A stretch of 64,000 nucleotides of DNA from Promicromonospora sp049532985 (GCF_049532985.1 NZ_CP186693.1:4588001-4652000), one strand, 5' to 3'; shown: positions 27,261-36,008, numbered from the stretch's first letter. The notes: generated from the letters alone by a model not told the origin. Made by a program: numbers and translations.

Positions 27261-28766
27261 GTGAGAAGGGCGATGACGCTCCGGGTGCAGCTGCTGGCGC
27301 TGCAGGTCGTCATCGTGCTCGTACTCGTCTGCACCACCGGCCTCGTGGCCTCCACGCTGCAGGAACGCCAGCTCCGGGAGGCCTACGCCGACCGGATGAC
27401 CGGGGTGGCCCAGTCCGTGGCACGCCTGCCCGCCATCCACGACGCGTTCGACGACGAGGACCCCTCCGCGACCATCCAGCCCATCGCCGAGGTCATCCGC
27501 GAGGCGTCCGAGGTCACCTACGTGGTCGTCACCGACGACCACGGCGTGCGCTACTCGCACCCCGACCCCGAGGAGATCGGGCGGCCCGTCTCGACCGACC
27601 CCTCCGTGCCGCTGTCCGGGCAGATCTGGACCGGTACCCAGACCGGCACGCTCGGCACGTCCTGGCGGGTCAAGGTGCCCGTCTACGGCGACGCCGCCGA
27701 CGACGCCTCGCCCGCCCCCGTGATCGGCACGGCCAGCGTCGGCATCCTGGAGTCCGAGCTGCGCGCCGACCTCACCGACGACCGCGGCTGGCTCCTCGGG
27801 GCGCTCGCCGCCGCCACGGTGGTGGGCGTGCTCTGCGCGGCGTGGGTGACCCGGCTGGTGCGGCGCCGGATCTACCTGCTGGAGCCCGAGGACATCGCGG
27901 GGCTCCTGGAGACCCGGGGCCTGACCGACGCCCTGCGGTCCCGGTCCCACGAGTTCGCCAACACCGTGCACGTGATCTCGGGGCTCCTGGAGCTGGGCCG
28001 CACCGAGGAGGCGGTGGCGTTCATCGAACGTTCGGGCCACGGCGGGCTGCTCAGCACGTCGGCCGTCGCACCCGGGGTGCGCTCCCCCGAGCTGGCCGCG
28101 CTGCTCCTGGTCAAGACCATCACCGCGCGCGAGCGGGGCGTCACGCTGGACGTCACGGAGGACTCCGTGCTGGACCCGCCGACGACCGCGGACAGCTCGT
28201 CCCTGCACACCGACGCCCTGGTGGTGCTCGGGAACCTGATCGACAACGCCGTGGACGCCGCGGCACCCGAGGGCCGGGTCCGCGTACTCGTGACCGCGGA
28301 CGGCGCGGCCCTGCACCTCCAGGTGGACGACGACGGCCCCGGCATCCCCGACCACCTGCACCACCAGGTGTTCAAGGCCGGGTTCTCCACGAAGGTCCCG
28401 GCCGACCGCGAGCACAGCCGCGGCATCGGGCTGGCGCTGGTGCGACGCGTGGTGGACCGGCGCGAGGGCGAGGTGGTGCTGGGGTCGGGAGACCTCGGCG
28501 GGGCGCGGGTGAGCGTGTCGCTGCCGGTGGCGGGCGGGGGTGGGGTGCGGGGTTCCGGTGAGGTGGGGGATCGCGAGGGCGGGGTGCGGGCCTTCCGTGA
28601 GGCCGAGGATCGCGAGGGCGGAGTGCGGACCCCCCGCGAGGCCGAGGATCGCGAGGGTGCCTCGACGGATGGTGGTGGCGTTGGTGCTCGCGCCGGGGCT
28701 CGCCTGGGAGCGAGCGCTGGGGCGACGGCCGGTGCGGCCTCACCGGAGGGGCGGCGGCATGCCTGA
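27261..28766 (+). CDS. CitA/DcuS-like sensor histidine kinase lacking the cytoplasmic PAS
   Basis: 501 residues. Helix 1 (about 8-30), periplasmic Cache-type sensor (about 33-165), helix 2 (about 175-195), H-box SHEFANTVHVISGLLELG with the phospho-His near 228, then the ATPase domain (NLIDNAVDAA, DDGPGIP, RGIGLALV). CitA/DcuS kinases normally carry a PAS domain between helix 2 and the H-box; here only about 25 residues fit there. The last 70 residues are low-complexity and coded by 39-bp tandem repeats. The start may be GTG 27261 or ATG 27273. Stop overlaps the regulator's ATG by 8 nt. Confidence 0.85.
   Translation: MRRAMTLRVQLLALQVVIVLVLVCTTGLVASTLQERQLREAYADRMTGVAQSVARLPAIHDAFDDEDPSATIQPIAEVIREASEVTYVVVTDDHGVRYSHPDPEEIGRPVSTDPSVPLSGQIWTGTQTGTLGTSWRVKVPVYGDAADDASPAPVIGTASVGILESELRADLTDDRGWLLGALAAATVVGVLCAAWVTRLVRRRIYLLEPEDIAGLLETRGLTDALRSRSHEFANTVHVISGLLELGRTEEAVAFIERSGHGGLLSTSAVAPGVRSPELAALLLVKTITARERGVTLDVTEDSVLDPPTTADSSSLHTDALVVLGNLIDNAVDAAAPEGRVRVLVTADGAALHLQVDDDGPGIPDHLHHQVFKAGFSTKVPADREHSRGIGLALVRRVVDRREGEVVLGSGDLGGARVSVSLPVAGGGGVRGSGEVGDREGGVRAFREAEDREGGVRTPREAEDREGASTDGGGVGARAGARLGASAGATAGAASPEGRRHA
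28569..28657 (+). repeat. 39-bp tandem repeat in kinase tail
   Basis: Two full 39-bp units (28569-28607, 28608-28646) and a partial third, coding a 13-residue DREGGVR.. motif. It adds a disordered, charge-rich end to the kinase. Confidence 0.8.
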
Positions 28767-29544
28767 TCAGGGCGCTCCCCCCGCCCGGACGCTCCTGGTG
28801 GAGGACGACCCGGCCGTCGCCGTCGTGCACCGGGGGTTCGTCGAGAGCCATCCGCGGTTCGTCGTGGTGGGCGAGGCGCGCACGGGCACCGACGCCCTAC
28901 GCCTGGCGGCGGAGCTCCGGCCCGACCTGGTGCTGCTCGACCTGCACCTGCCGGACATCGGCGGCCTGGACGTGCTGCGACGGCTCCGCCTGCTGCCGGG
29001 GCCGCCCGTCGACGTCGTCGCCACCACGGCGGCCCGCGAGCTCGACAGCGTGCGGCAGGCCATGGCCGGTGGCGTGGTCGCGTACCTGGTCAAGCCGTTC
29101 ACGTCGGCCGCGCTGCGCGAACGACTCGACGAGGTGTGGCAGCGGCGCGAGGACGTGCGCCGCGCGCAGGCGACGCTCGACCAGGACCAGGTGGACCAGC
29201 TCCTCGCGGGGCCTCGCCTGGGACTGCCGCCGAAGGGGCTCTCCGAACGGAGCCGGGCGCTGGTGCAGGAGGCGCTGATGCGGCTGTGCGGGGTGGGCGA
29301 GGGGGCGGTGGCGGGTGCTGTGGTGGGGGGCGATGCGGTGGGGGGCGGGGCGGTGTCGGGCGGGGCGGCGTCGGGCCACGTGGAGGTGCGCGACGCCTCG
29401 GCCGCCGAGGTCGCCGAGGCCGTCGGGATGTCCCGGGTGAGCGCCCGGCGCTACCTGGAGCACCTGGTCACCGAGGGCCGCGCCCAGGTCACGCCCCGCT
29501 ACGGCGCGACGGGCCGCCCGGAGAACCGCTACCGCCCCCGCTGA
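28759..29544 (+). CDS. CitB/DcuR-like response regulator
   Basis: 261 residues. Receiver domain 10-125 with VEDD, phospho-Asp in LLDLHLPD and Lys in LVKPF. The C-terminal helix-turn-helix (ASAAEVAEAVGMSRVSARRYLEHLV) is that of the citrate/malate regulators. Between them is a 35-residue Gly/Ala/Val insert (about 179-212) of simple sequence. Its neighbour kinase and the opposed tctCBA genes suggest it switches on carboxylate uptake. Confidence 0.85.
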   Translation: MPDQGAPPARTLLVEDDPAVAVVHRGFVESHPRFVVVGEARTGTDALRLAAELRPDLVLLDLHLPDIGGLDVLRRLRLLPGPPVDVVATTAARELDSVRQAMAGGVVAYLVKPFTSAALRERLDEVWQRREDVRRAQATLDQDQVDQLLAGPRLGLPPKGLSERSRALVQEALMRLCGVGEGAVAGAVVGGDAVGGGAVSGGAASGHVEVRDASAAEVAEAVGMSRVSARRYLEHLVTEGRAQVTPRYGATGRPENRYRPR

Positions 29545-29744
29545 CCGGACCGCATGTGGTCGGTCTACCCAGCGATTACGCCCCTTTCCAGTGTCATTCC
29601 TGGGCGTAATCGCTGGGTAGAAGCGCACATCCGCGACGCCGCATCGGCGGCGGCAGTCCAGCCGTCAGCGGCAGTCCAGCCGCCGGCGGTCGCCCAGCCC
29701 GGGACGCCGCACCGTCGACGCCGCCGCCAGCGGGTCGAGGGTGG
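29545..29744. repeat. intergenic space with perfect 20-bp palindrome (element B)
   Basis: Arms 29564-29583 and 29602-29621 (starting TCTACCCAGCGATTACG) are perfectly complementary around an 18-nt loop, and ATGTG/CACAT (29554-29558/29626-29630) extend the stem. It lies between convergent genes and may stop both transcripts, but lacks a T-tract. A 15-nt direct repeat GCGGCAGTCCAGCCG follows at 29650 and 29668. Confidence 0.7.
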
Positions 29745-30164
29745 TCAGAGCGGGGCCGCCAGGGGGTCCGGGGTCGGGTGGACCGGACCGGTCGCGGTGT
29801 CGTAGGTGAAGCCCTCGCGGACCCAGTACTCGAAGCCGCCGATCATCTCCTTGACCTCGTAGCCGAGCTTCGCGAACTCCAGCGCGGCCTTGGTCGCCGC
29901 GTTGCAGCCCGGACCCCAGCAGTACGTCACCACGGGCCGGTCACGGTCGATGGTCTTCTCGGCACGCAGCCGCACCTTGCCGCTCGGCAGGTGCACGGCG
30001 CCGGGCACGTGGCCCTGGTCCCACGACTCCTGCGAGCGGACGTCGACCAGGGTGAACGAGGCGCCCGCGGCCAGGTCCGCGTGCACGTCGGCGACGTCGG
30101 TCTCGAAGGCGAGCCGCCCGGCGAAGTGCGCGACGGCGGCGGAGGTGTCCTGAGTGGTGGTCAT
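29745..30164 (-). CDS. rhodanese-like sulfurtransferase
   Basis: 139 residues, single rhodanese domain. Active loop CWGPGCNAATK with Cys82; the CxxGxC-A form differs from the classic CRxGx(R/T) loop and is common in stand-alone actinobacterial members. It probably moves sulfane sulfur. ATG at 30164 was chosen because it fits a full leaderless promoter. It lies 122 nt after the oxygenase gene, in the cluster that also has a Cys-rich leader peptide, which is consistent with a sulfur theme. Confidence 0.85.
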   Translation of the reverse strand: MTTTQDTSAAVAHFAGRLAFETDVADVHADLAAGASFTLVDVRSQESWDQGHVPGAVHLPSGKVRLRAEKTIDRDRPVVTYCWGPGCNAATKAALEFAKLGYEVKEMIGGFEYWVREGFTYDTATGPVHPTPDPLAAPL

Positions 30165-30170
30165 GCCCCG

Positions 30171-30199
30171 AGTGTGCGGACGCGTCGCGCGCCGGACAA
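30171..30199 (-). promoter_or_regulatory. promoter of the rhodanese gene
   Basis: TTGTCC (30194-30199) and CACACT (30171-30176) are 17 bp apart, and the ATG follows 6 nt after the -10 box. The transcript should be leaderless. Confidence 0.55.
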
Positions 30200-30286
30200 G
30201 AGCGGGGACGCGCACTGCTCCTGAAGCATCCGTAAGACGCGCTACTCCGAGCACAGGGCGCCGCCTGCCGCCGTCGCCCACAGCCG

Positions 30287-31291
30287 TCACACGGCCTGCA
30301 GCAGGTGCGGGTGCTGTGCCTCCACCACGTTCGGGTGAGCACGCACGCGGCTCTTGAGCCAGTTGTCCCCAAACACCGCGTGCAGCGGGTTGGCCGGGTC
30401 CCGCGTCACGCCCGGGGCTGCGGCGCGGAGGGACGGCGGGAGGTCGATCGTCGGGATGGTCGCGTCGAGCGCGGGCCCGTGGAAGTACGGGATGGAGATG
30501 CGGTCCGTGCCCGGCGGCGGGGACACGACGCGGTGCAGGGTCGCCTTGAGGTAGCCGTCGGTCGCGATCTCCAGCAGCTCGCCGATGTTGACCACGAACG
30601 CACCGTCCGGCGGCACGACGTCGAGCCACTCGCCGTCCTTCTCGACCTGCAGGCCGGCCTTGCCGTCCTCGACCGAGAGGAGCGTGAGCACGCCCAGGTC
30701 CTTGTGCGCGCCGACGCCCTGCGCGGGCGCGGCCGCCGCCACACCGGGATAGCGGGCGATCTTCAGGTGCGGGGACGGTCGCTCGAACACGGCGTCGAAC
30801 GTGTCGGACGGCGCCCCGAGCGACTCCGCCCAGGACCGCAGCAGCCGCGTGGCGACACCGTCGAGCCTGGTCAGCCACTCCTCGGCGACCTGGCGCAGGG
30901 CGGGCAGGGAGGCGGGCCAGAGGTTCGGGCCCTCCAGGATCCAGTGGTCGGGGATGCCGGGGCCGGCCGGCACCGCGGGCCGCTCGGCCCCGATGTCGAT
31001 CTGCTCGCGCTGGTCGACGCGACCGAGCGTGCGTTCGCCGCCCATGCGCGTCCAGCCCCGGAAGTGGGGGCTGCGGACGTTCTCGATGGCGAGCTTCTGC
31101 TCCTCGGGCAGGGCGAAGAACTCGCGGGCGGTGGCGTAGGCGCGGTCGATCAGGTCACGGGGTACGCCGTGGCCGACCAGGGAGAAGAAGCCGACCTCGT
31201 GGGTCGCGCGCCGCAGCTCGTCGCGGAAACGGGCCTGGTCGTCGGGGCTGCCGTCGAGCAGCGAGAGGTCCAGGACGGGGATGCCGGGCAT
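30287..31291 (-). CDS. isopenicillin-N-synthase-like 2-oxoglutarate/Fe(II) oxygenase
   Basis: 334 residues. N-terminal DIOX_N (about 1-120: VGFFSLVGHGVP) and the 2OG-FeII domain with iron ligands His196 and Asp198 in GAHKDLG and His253 in TLHRVVSPP, plus Arg264 in RISIPYF for 2-oxoglutarate. Members oxidise many small molecules; the substrate is unknown and beta-lactam synthesis is not implied. The ATG has AAAGGA 7 nt upstream. It is preceded by a structured leader with a Cys-rich peptide, and it follows an oligopeptide-type ABC importer on the same strand, so it may act on an imported sulfur compound (inference). Confidence 0.85.
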   Translation of the reverse strand: MPGIPVLDLSLLDGSPDDQARFRDELRRATHEVGFFSLVGHGVPRDLIDRAYATAREFFALPEEQKLAIENVRSPHFRGWTRMGGERTLGRVDQREQIDIGAERPAVPAGPGIPDHWILEGPNLWPASLPALRQVAEEWLTRLDGVATRLLRSWAESLGAPSDTFDAVFERPSPHLKIARYPGVAAAAPAQGVGAHKDLGVLTLLSVEDGKAGLQVEKDGEWLDVVPPDGAFVVNIGELLEIATDGYLKATLHRVVSPPPGTDRISIPYFHGPALDATIPTIDLPPSLRAAAPGVTRDPANPLHAVFGDNWLKSRVRAHPNVVEAQHPHLLQAV

Positions 31292-31424
31292 GAGGGAGTC
31301 CTTTCGAGGGATGCGGGTACGCCGACGGCGGCAGTCCCGGCATCCGCCGACGCCTCGGCCCGGTGCCCGCGACCGCCCGGAGGAGCGAACGCGGAAGCCC
31401 GGCACAGGTGCACGGATGTGATGT

Positions 31425-31541
31425 GTGAGCGGGGACTGCTGTCGGCGGCGCGAGGGATCGCGCCAGGGGGTCGCCGGTTCGGCGACCGCTCAGCGGCGAC
31501 AGCAGGAACAGAAGAAGGTGCTCACGATGCGAGACACGCTA
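31425..31541 (-). ncRNA. multibranched leader RNA with Cys-codon attenuator
   Basis: Read on the minus strand: -10 box TAGCGT (31536-31541), outer arm GTGAGC (31520-31525) pairs with GCTCAC (31425-31430); CTGCTGTCG (31497-31505) pairs with CGACAGCAG (31436-31444); inside are two perfect hairpins, 31469-31487 and 31447-31464. The Cys codons of the leader peptide are in the 5' arm of the second helix, so a ribosome paused there would open it. This is the logic of amino-acid attenuation. Confidence 0.6.
31490..31525 (-). CDS. Cys-rich leader peptide (11 residues)
   Basis: GTG start at 31525, reading MSTFFCSCCRR then TGA: three Cys codons in four positions. Its start lies about 10 nt after a -10 box, so the mRNA is leaderless or nearly so and no Shine-Dalgarno is seen. 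Poly-Cys leaderless peptides that act as cysteine-responsive attenuators are known in mycobacteria; this one looks analogous. It precedes the oxygenase gene by about 200 nt. It could be a chance frame, but its position within the paired RNA argues against that. Confidence 0.55.
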   Translation of the reverse strand: MSTFFCSCCRR

Positions 31542-31574
31542 GCACCCGGGTGGCATCCCGGCACAGGCCCGCGC

Positions 31575-32330
31575 TCAGTCGGTGACGGCGTCACGCAGGA
31601 AGCGGACGACGCGGCGCGCCCGGAACATCAGGGCGTAGCCGATGGCGATCACGTGCCCCACCACGCGCATCGTCTCGTTGACGGCGCCCTCCAGCAGGGT
31701 GTCCTCGTCGTCGACCACGCCGTCACGGGCCGACCGGAGGCTGAGGATGCGGGCCCGGTCGTCGGGACCGAGCTCCTCCAGGAGCTTCGGCACCGTGGAC
31801 AGCGACTCCGCGAAGGGGGCGTTGCGCCGGAGCACGGGCTTGATGATGTCCTCGGGCTCGAGGAACTTGCCGGCGATGATCACCACCGCGACGATCGACC
31901 GCCGTCGGGCGTACTCCGCGAGGACGGCGCCCGCGCCGGCGGACGCACCCATGAGCGCGACCCGCTCGCCTCGTCGCTCGCACTGCTCCACCAGGGCGTC
32001 CAACCGGTCCAGGCGTTCCTGGAACGTCGCGTCCGACGACCAGCGGACCCGGAACATCGTGGTGCGCACGCCGAGGGCCCGCCACGTGCGCAGCGCCTCG
32101 CGCTGGAGGTGCACCAGGGGCGGCAGGCGGTCGCCGAGACCGGGTACGAAGATCACCCGGATCGGGCTCTTGCCGGTGCGCGCCGTGCGGGTCGCCAGAC
32201 CCTCCGCGCCACCGGTCAGAGGATTCACGCTCGACGCAGGGTCCTCCGCACCCGGCGCCGCCGAAACAGCCGGCGTCGAGCTGCCGAGCGCAGGGAGCTC
32301 GCTGTCGCTGCTGGTCACGTGCTCGCTCAT
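31575..32330 (-). CDS. alpha/beta-hydrolase-like protein
   Basis: 251 residues. Disordered Ser/Ala/Pro-rich N-tail (1-52), then VIFVPGLGDR, a nucleophile-elbow GASAGAG near 127 and a C-terminal amphipathic helix with many Arg. Short for a hydrolase; the catalytic acid and His are not obvious, so activity is uncertain. It lies 61 nt after the ABC transporter fusion gene and may be in its operon. Confidence 0.6.
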   Translation of the reverse strand: MSEHVTSSDSELPALGSSTPAVSAAPGAEDPASSVNPLTGGAEGLATRTARTGKSPIRVIFVPGLGDRLPPLVHLQREALRTWRALGVRTTMFRVRWSSDATFQERLDRLDALVEQCERRGERVALMGASAGAGAVLAEYARRRSIVAVVIIAGKFLEPEDIIKPVLRRNAPFAESLSTVPKLLEELGPDDRARILSLRSARDGVVDDEDTLLEGAVNETMRVVGHVIAIGYALMFRARRVVRFLRDAVTD

Positions 32331-32391
32331 CTCGCGCAGGAGGTTACACGGGGCTGGGCGTACCCTGCGTCAGGTTCGGGGGAGCGCGGAC

Positions 32392-35040
32392 TCACGTCAG
32401 GTCCAGGACCGGCGTCGCCTCGCGCAGCCGCCGTGTGTACTCCTGCCGTGGTTCGTCGTAGACCTGCGCCGTCGAACCCTGCTCCACGATCAGGCCGTCG
32501 TGCAGCACCGCGACGTGGTCGCAGACGTGCCGGACCACGCCCAGGTCGTGCGAGACCAGCAGCAGCGTCAGGGCGTGCTCGTCCGCGAGCCGGGCGAGCA
32601 GGTCCAGCACCTGCCGGCGCACGGAGACGTCGAGCGCGCTGACCGGCTCGTCCGCCACGAGGACACGGGGACGGCACACCAGGGCGCGCGCGATGGCGAT
32701 GCGCTGCCGCTGCCCGCCCGAGAACTGGTGCGGGTAGCGGCCCGCCGCGTCGAGCGGCAGGCCGACGGCGTCCAGCATCTCCCGGACGGCGTCGCGCCGG
32801 GCCGGCGCGGCCCGCGGGCCGCCCTCACGGATGTTCGCCGGGTTGAGCAGCGGCTCGGCCACGATGTCGCCCACGGTCATCCGGGGGTCGAGCGACGCGT
32901 ACGGGTCCTGGAAAACGACCTGGAGGGCGGCACGCAGGCCGCCGAGGTCACGCGGCCGGGCCGGGCTCAGCTCGACGCCGGTGGTCACGACCCGGCCCGA
33001 CGTCGCCCGGTCCAGCCCCGCGACGATCCGCAGCAGCGTGGACTTGCCCGAGCCGGACTCGCCGACCAGGCCGAACCGCTGCCCCGCGGCCACGTCCAGC
33101 GAGACCCCGCGCAGCGCCGCGACCTCCTGGCCGCGGCCCCGGTAGACCCGCGTCACGTCCTGGACCTGGACCACCGCGGCAGGGGCAGGGGCCGTGGCGA
33201 CCCCGTCGGAGCCTCCCTCGGTCGGGACACCATCGGATCCGGTCCCCTCCGGGGTTCCGGCCGCCCGCACCTCGACACGCCCGCGCGCCGCCGGCCCCGG
33301 CAACGGCTCCAGGACCGACGCCGCCAGCAGGCGCCGCGTGTACTCGTGCCGGGGGTTCGCGAAGACCTCGGCGACCGGCCCCTCCTCGACCACCGCGCCG
33401 TCGAGCAGCACCACCACGCGCTCGCACACCTGGGACACGACGGCCAGGTCGTGCGTGATGAACAGCAGCCCGGCACCGCGCTCGCGGACCAGCCGCACCA
33501 CGAGGTCCAGCACCTGGCGCTGCACGGTCACGTCCAGGGCGGTCGTCGGTTCGTCCGCCACGAGCACCGGCGGGTCGTTGGCCAGTGCCATCGCCAGCAC
33601 CACCCGCTGCCGCTGGCCCCCGGACAGCTCGTGCGGGTAACGGCGGGCGGCGCCGTCGGGCAGACCCACCTCCGCGAGGAGCGCGGCGGCCCGCTGCGCG
33701 GCGGCCGCGCCGGACGTACCGTGCACCGTCATGGCCTCGGCCACCTGCCGGCCCACGCGCACGAGCGGGTCGAGGGCCGTCATCGGCTCCTGGAACACCA
33801 TGGAGATCTCCCGGCCGCGCAGCCGGGCGAGGTCCCGCTCGCTCCGGTCCAGGAGGTTCCCGTCCACGCCGGCGAGGCCGACGTGCCCGGACGCGGTGAC
33901 GCCGTCGGGCAGCAGACCGAGCGCCGCGAGCGCCGTCATCGTCTTGCCCGAGCCGGACTCCCCGATCAGGCCGACGCGCTCGCCCGGGGCCACACGCACC
34001 GAGAGGTCGTCCAGGAGGGTGCGGCCGCCGTGGGTGCGGACGGTGAGGTGGCGCAGGTCGAGGGCGGCGGGGGCGTCCGGCGCGCCGCCCTCGACTGAGG
34101 CGGGGTCCGGGCCGGGCCCGGACGGCGTGCCCGGGGAACGCTCGGCGGAGGCGTCGGCCTGTCCGACGGCGGCGAGGCGCGGGTCGAACACGTCGCGCAG
34201 CCCGTCGCCCAGCAGGTTGAACCCGAGCACCGCGACCGCCACGGCTACGCCGGGCACGATCGCGAGATGGTCGGCCACGCCGAGGAACTGCTGGGACTCC
34301 TGCAGCATGCGGCCCCACGACGGCGTGGGCGGGGGCGTGCCCAGGCCGAGGAACGACAGCCCGGCCTCAGCGAGCACGGCGACGGCGAAGTTGACGGAGC
34401 ACTGCACCAGCACGGTGCCCGCGATGTTGGGCAGCACGTGCCGCCGCGCGATCGCGAGCTCGCCGCGGTTGGCGGCCCGGGCGGCGAGCACGTAGTCGGA
34501 GCGCATCACCTGGAGGGTGCCGCTGCGGGCCACGCGCGCGAACGCGGGGATCGAGCCGATGCCGAGCGCGACCATGGCGGTCACGGTGCCCGCACCGTAG
34601 ACGGCGCCCAGCACGATGGCGAGCAGCAGCCCCGGGAACGCGAGCAGGATGTCGCTGCCCCGCATGAGCAGGGCACCGAGCCGCCCGCGGCGCATGCCCG
34701 CCAGCACGCCGAGGGGTACGCCGGCCACGGCCGCGATGCCGACGGCGACCACCCCCACCAGCAGGGTGATCTGCGCGCCGGCCATCACCTGCGAGAACAC
34801 GTCGCGGCCGAAGCGGTCGGTGCCCAACCAGTGCTCGGCACCGGGCGGCAGCAGGCGTTCGCCGCCCGCGTGCTCCGGGTCGTAGGGGGTCCAGACGAGG
34901 GACACGAGCGCGGTGACCAGCACGAGCCCGACCAGCACCGCGCCGATGACGAGCTGGGGGTGCACCCGGCGACGACGGCGCGGCACGTCCGTGAGCGGCG
35001 GCGCGGTGCCGGCGGCGGCGACGGTGCGCGGATCGGTCAT
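32392..35040 (-). CDS. ABC importer fusion: DppC-like permease plus two ATPases
   Basis: 882 residues. Residues 1-285 are a DppC/OppC permease (GTDRFGRDVFSQVM, six helices, EAGLSFLGLG). A linker follows, then ATPase 1 (about 325-570; Walker A GESGSGKT near 362, LSGGQRQRV, VADEP) and ATPase 2 (about 625-870; GESGSGKS near 662, FSGGQRQRI). The two ATPases match DppD and DppF. In most systems these are three separate proteins; here they are one chain. The start overlaps the DppB-like gene by 4 nt (ATGA). It uses ATP to import peptides, nickel or similar ligands. Confidence 0.9.
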   Translation of the reverse strand: MTDPRTVAAAGTAPPLTDVPRRRRRVHPQLVIGAVLVGLVLVTALVSLVWTPYDPEHAGGERLLPPGAEHWLGTDRFGRDVFSQVMAGAQITLLVGVVAVGIAAVAGVPLGVLAGMRRGRLGALLMRGSDILLAFPGLLLAIVLGAVYGAGTVTAMVALGIGSIPAFARVARSGTLQVMRSDYVLAARAANRGELAIARRHVLPNIAGTVLVQCSVNFAVAVLAEAGLSFLGLGTPPPTPSWGRMLQESQQFLGVADHLAIVPGVAVAVAVLGFNLLGDGLRDVFDPRLAAVGQADASAERSPGTPSGPGPDPASVEGGAPDAPAALDLRHLTVRTHGGRTLLDDLSVRVAPGERVGLIGESGSGKTMTALAALGLLPDGVTASGHVGLAGVDGNLLDRSERDLARLRGREISMVFQEPMTALDPLVRVGRQVAEAMTVHGTSGAAAAQRAAALLAEVGLPDGAARRYPHELSGGQRQRVVLAMALANDPPVLVADEPTTALDVTVQRQVLDLVVRLVRERGAGLLFITHDLAVVSQVCERVVVLLDGAVVEEGPVAEVFANPRHEYTRRLLAASVLEPLPGPAARGRVEVRAAGTPEGTGSDGVPTEGGSDGVATAPAPAAVVQVQDVTRVYRGRGQEVAALRGVSLDVAAGQRFGLVGESGSGKSTLLRIVAGLDRATSGRVVTTGVELSPARPRDLGGLRAALQVVFQDPYASLDPRMTVGDIVAEPLLNPANIREGGPRAAPARRDAVREMLDAVGLPLDAAGRYPHQFSGGQRQRIAIARALVCRPRVLVADEPVSALDVSVRRQVLDLLARLADEHALTLLLVSHDLGVVRHVCDHVAVLHDGLIVEQGSTAQVYDEPRQEYTRRLREATPVLDLT

Positions 35041-35984
35041 GACGCCCTCCGCAGCCGCGGGTCCAGCAGGGTGTAGGCGAGGTCGACCAGGAAGTTCAGC
35101 AGCACCACCAGGACCACGAGCACCGCCACGATCGACTGCACGGCGAGCAGGTCACGGTTGCCCACGGAGTCCAGCAGGAGGCTGCCGAGGCCCGGCACGG
35201 CGAACACCCGCTCGATCACGACGGCGCCGATCAGCATCGACGCGATCTGCACGCCCACCACGGTCACGATCGGCACGCCGGCGTTGCGCAGCCCGTGGCG
35301 CACCAGGGCCCCGGCGAAGGTGAGGCCCGTGGCCCGGGCGGTGCGCAGGAAGTCCTCGCGCATGATCTCCAGCACGGCGCTGCGCACGTAGCGCGTGATG
35401 ATCGCGGCCTGCACGGACCCCAGGGCGACAGCCGGTAGCAGCACGTGGCGCCAGAACTCGCCGAGGTCGTCGGCGGGTGCCGTCCACCCGCCCGACGGCA
35501 GCCAGCCCAGCCGCACCGCGAACAGCGACACGAGCAGCACCCCGACGAGGAAGTTCGGCACGGCCACACCGACCTGGCTGAGGGCGGACAGCGCGACGCC
35601 GCCCGCGTTCCGGTGCCAGACGGCGGCCAGCGTGCCGAGCGGTACCGCCACCACGAGCGCGATCAGCATGCCGAGCAGCACCAGGATGCCGGTGACCTGG
35701 ACGCGGTCGGCGACCAGCGGCGTGAGGTCCTGCGACGTCACGTAGCTCGTCCCGAGGTCCCCGGTGAACAGCCCGCCCATCCACTCCAGGTACTGGACGA
35801 GCAGCGACCCGTCCGTCCCGTGCTCGGCGCGCCAGGCCGCGAGCGCCTCGGGCGACGCCTCGATGCCGAGCGCGACGACGGCGGGGTCGCCGGGCAGCAC
35901 CCGCAGCAGCACGAAGATCGCCGCCGTCGCCACCAGGAGCGTGGCGACGAGCTGGGCGGCGTGCGAGGCGAGGTGTCTGAGCAC
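35037..35984 (-). CDS. DppB-like ABC permease
   Basis: 315 residues, six helices. The N-terminal helix and LLRVLPGDPAVVALG are typical of the DppB/OppB group; the EAA loop is RTARATGLTFAGALVRHGLRNAGVP. It forms the channel with the DppC half of the next gene. 24 nt separate it from the binding-protein gene, so the three genes form one operon. Confidence 0.92.
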   Translation of the reverse strand: MLRHLASHAAQLVATLLVATAAIFVLLRVLPGDPAVVALGIEASPEALAAWRAEHGTDGSLLVQYLEWMGGLFTGDLGTSYVTSQDLTPLVADRVQVTGILVLLGMLIALVVAVPLGTLAAVWHRNAGGVALSALSQVGVAVPNFLVGVLLVSLFAVRLGWLPSGGWTAPADDLGEFWRHVLLPAVALGSVQAAIITRYVRSAVLEIMREDFLRTARATGLTFAGALVRHGLRNAGVPIVTVVGVQIASMLIGAVVIERVFAVPGLGSLLLDSVGNRDLLAVQSIVAVLVVLVVLLNFLVDLAYTLLDPRLRRAS

Positions 35985-36008
35985 GGGCGGTGGCGGCGTC
36001 GGGCCCGG

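Noticed and set aside
24009..29544. Genomic island containing the tct genes
   Set aside because: Base composition and codon bias match the surroundings, and no integrase, tRNA end or repeats flank the region.
31425..31541. T-box riboswitch for Cys
   Set aside because: No T-box consensus sequence and the downstream genes are not a tRNA synthetase or typical T-box target; the peptide-based reading fits better.
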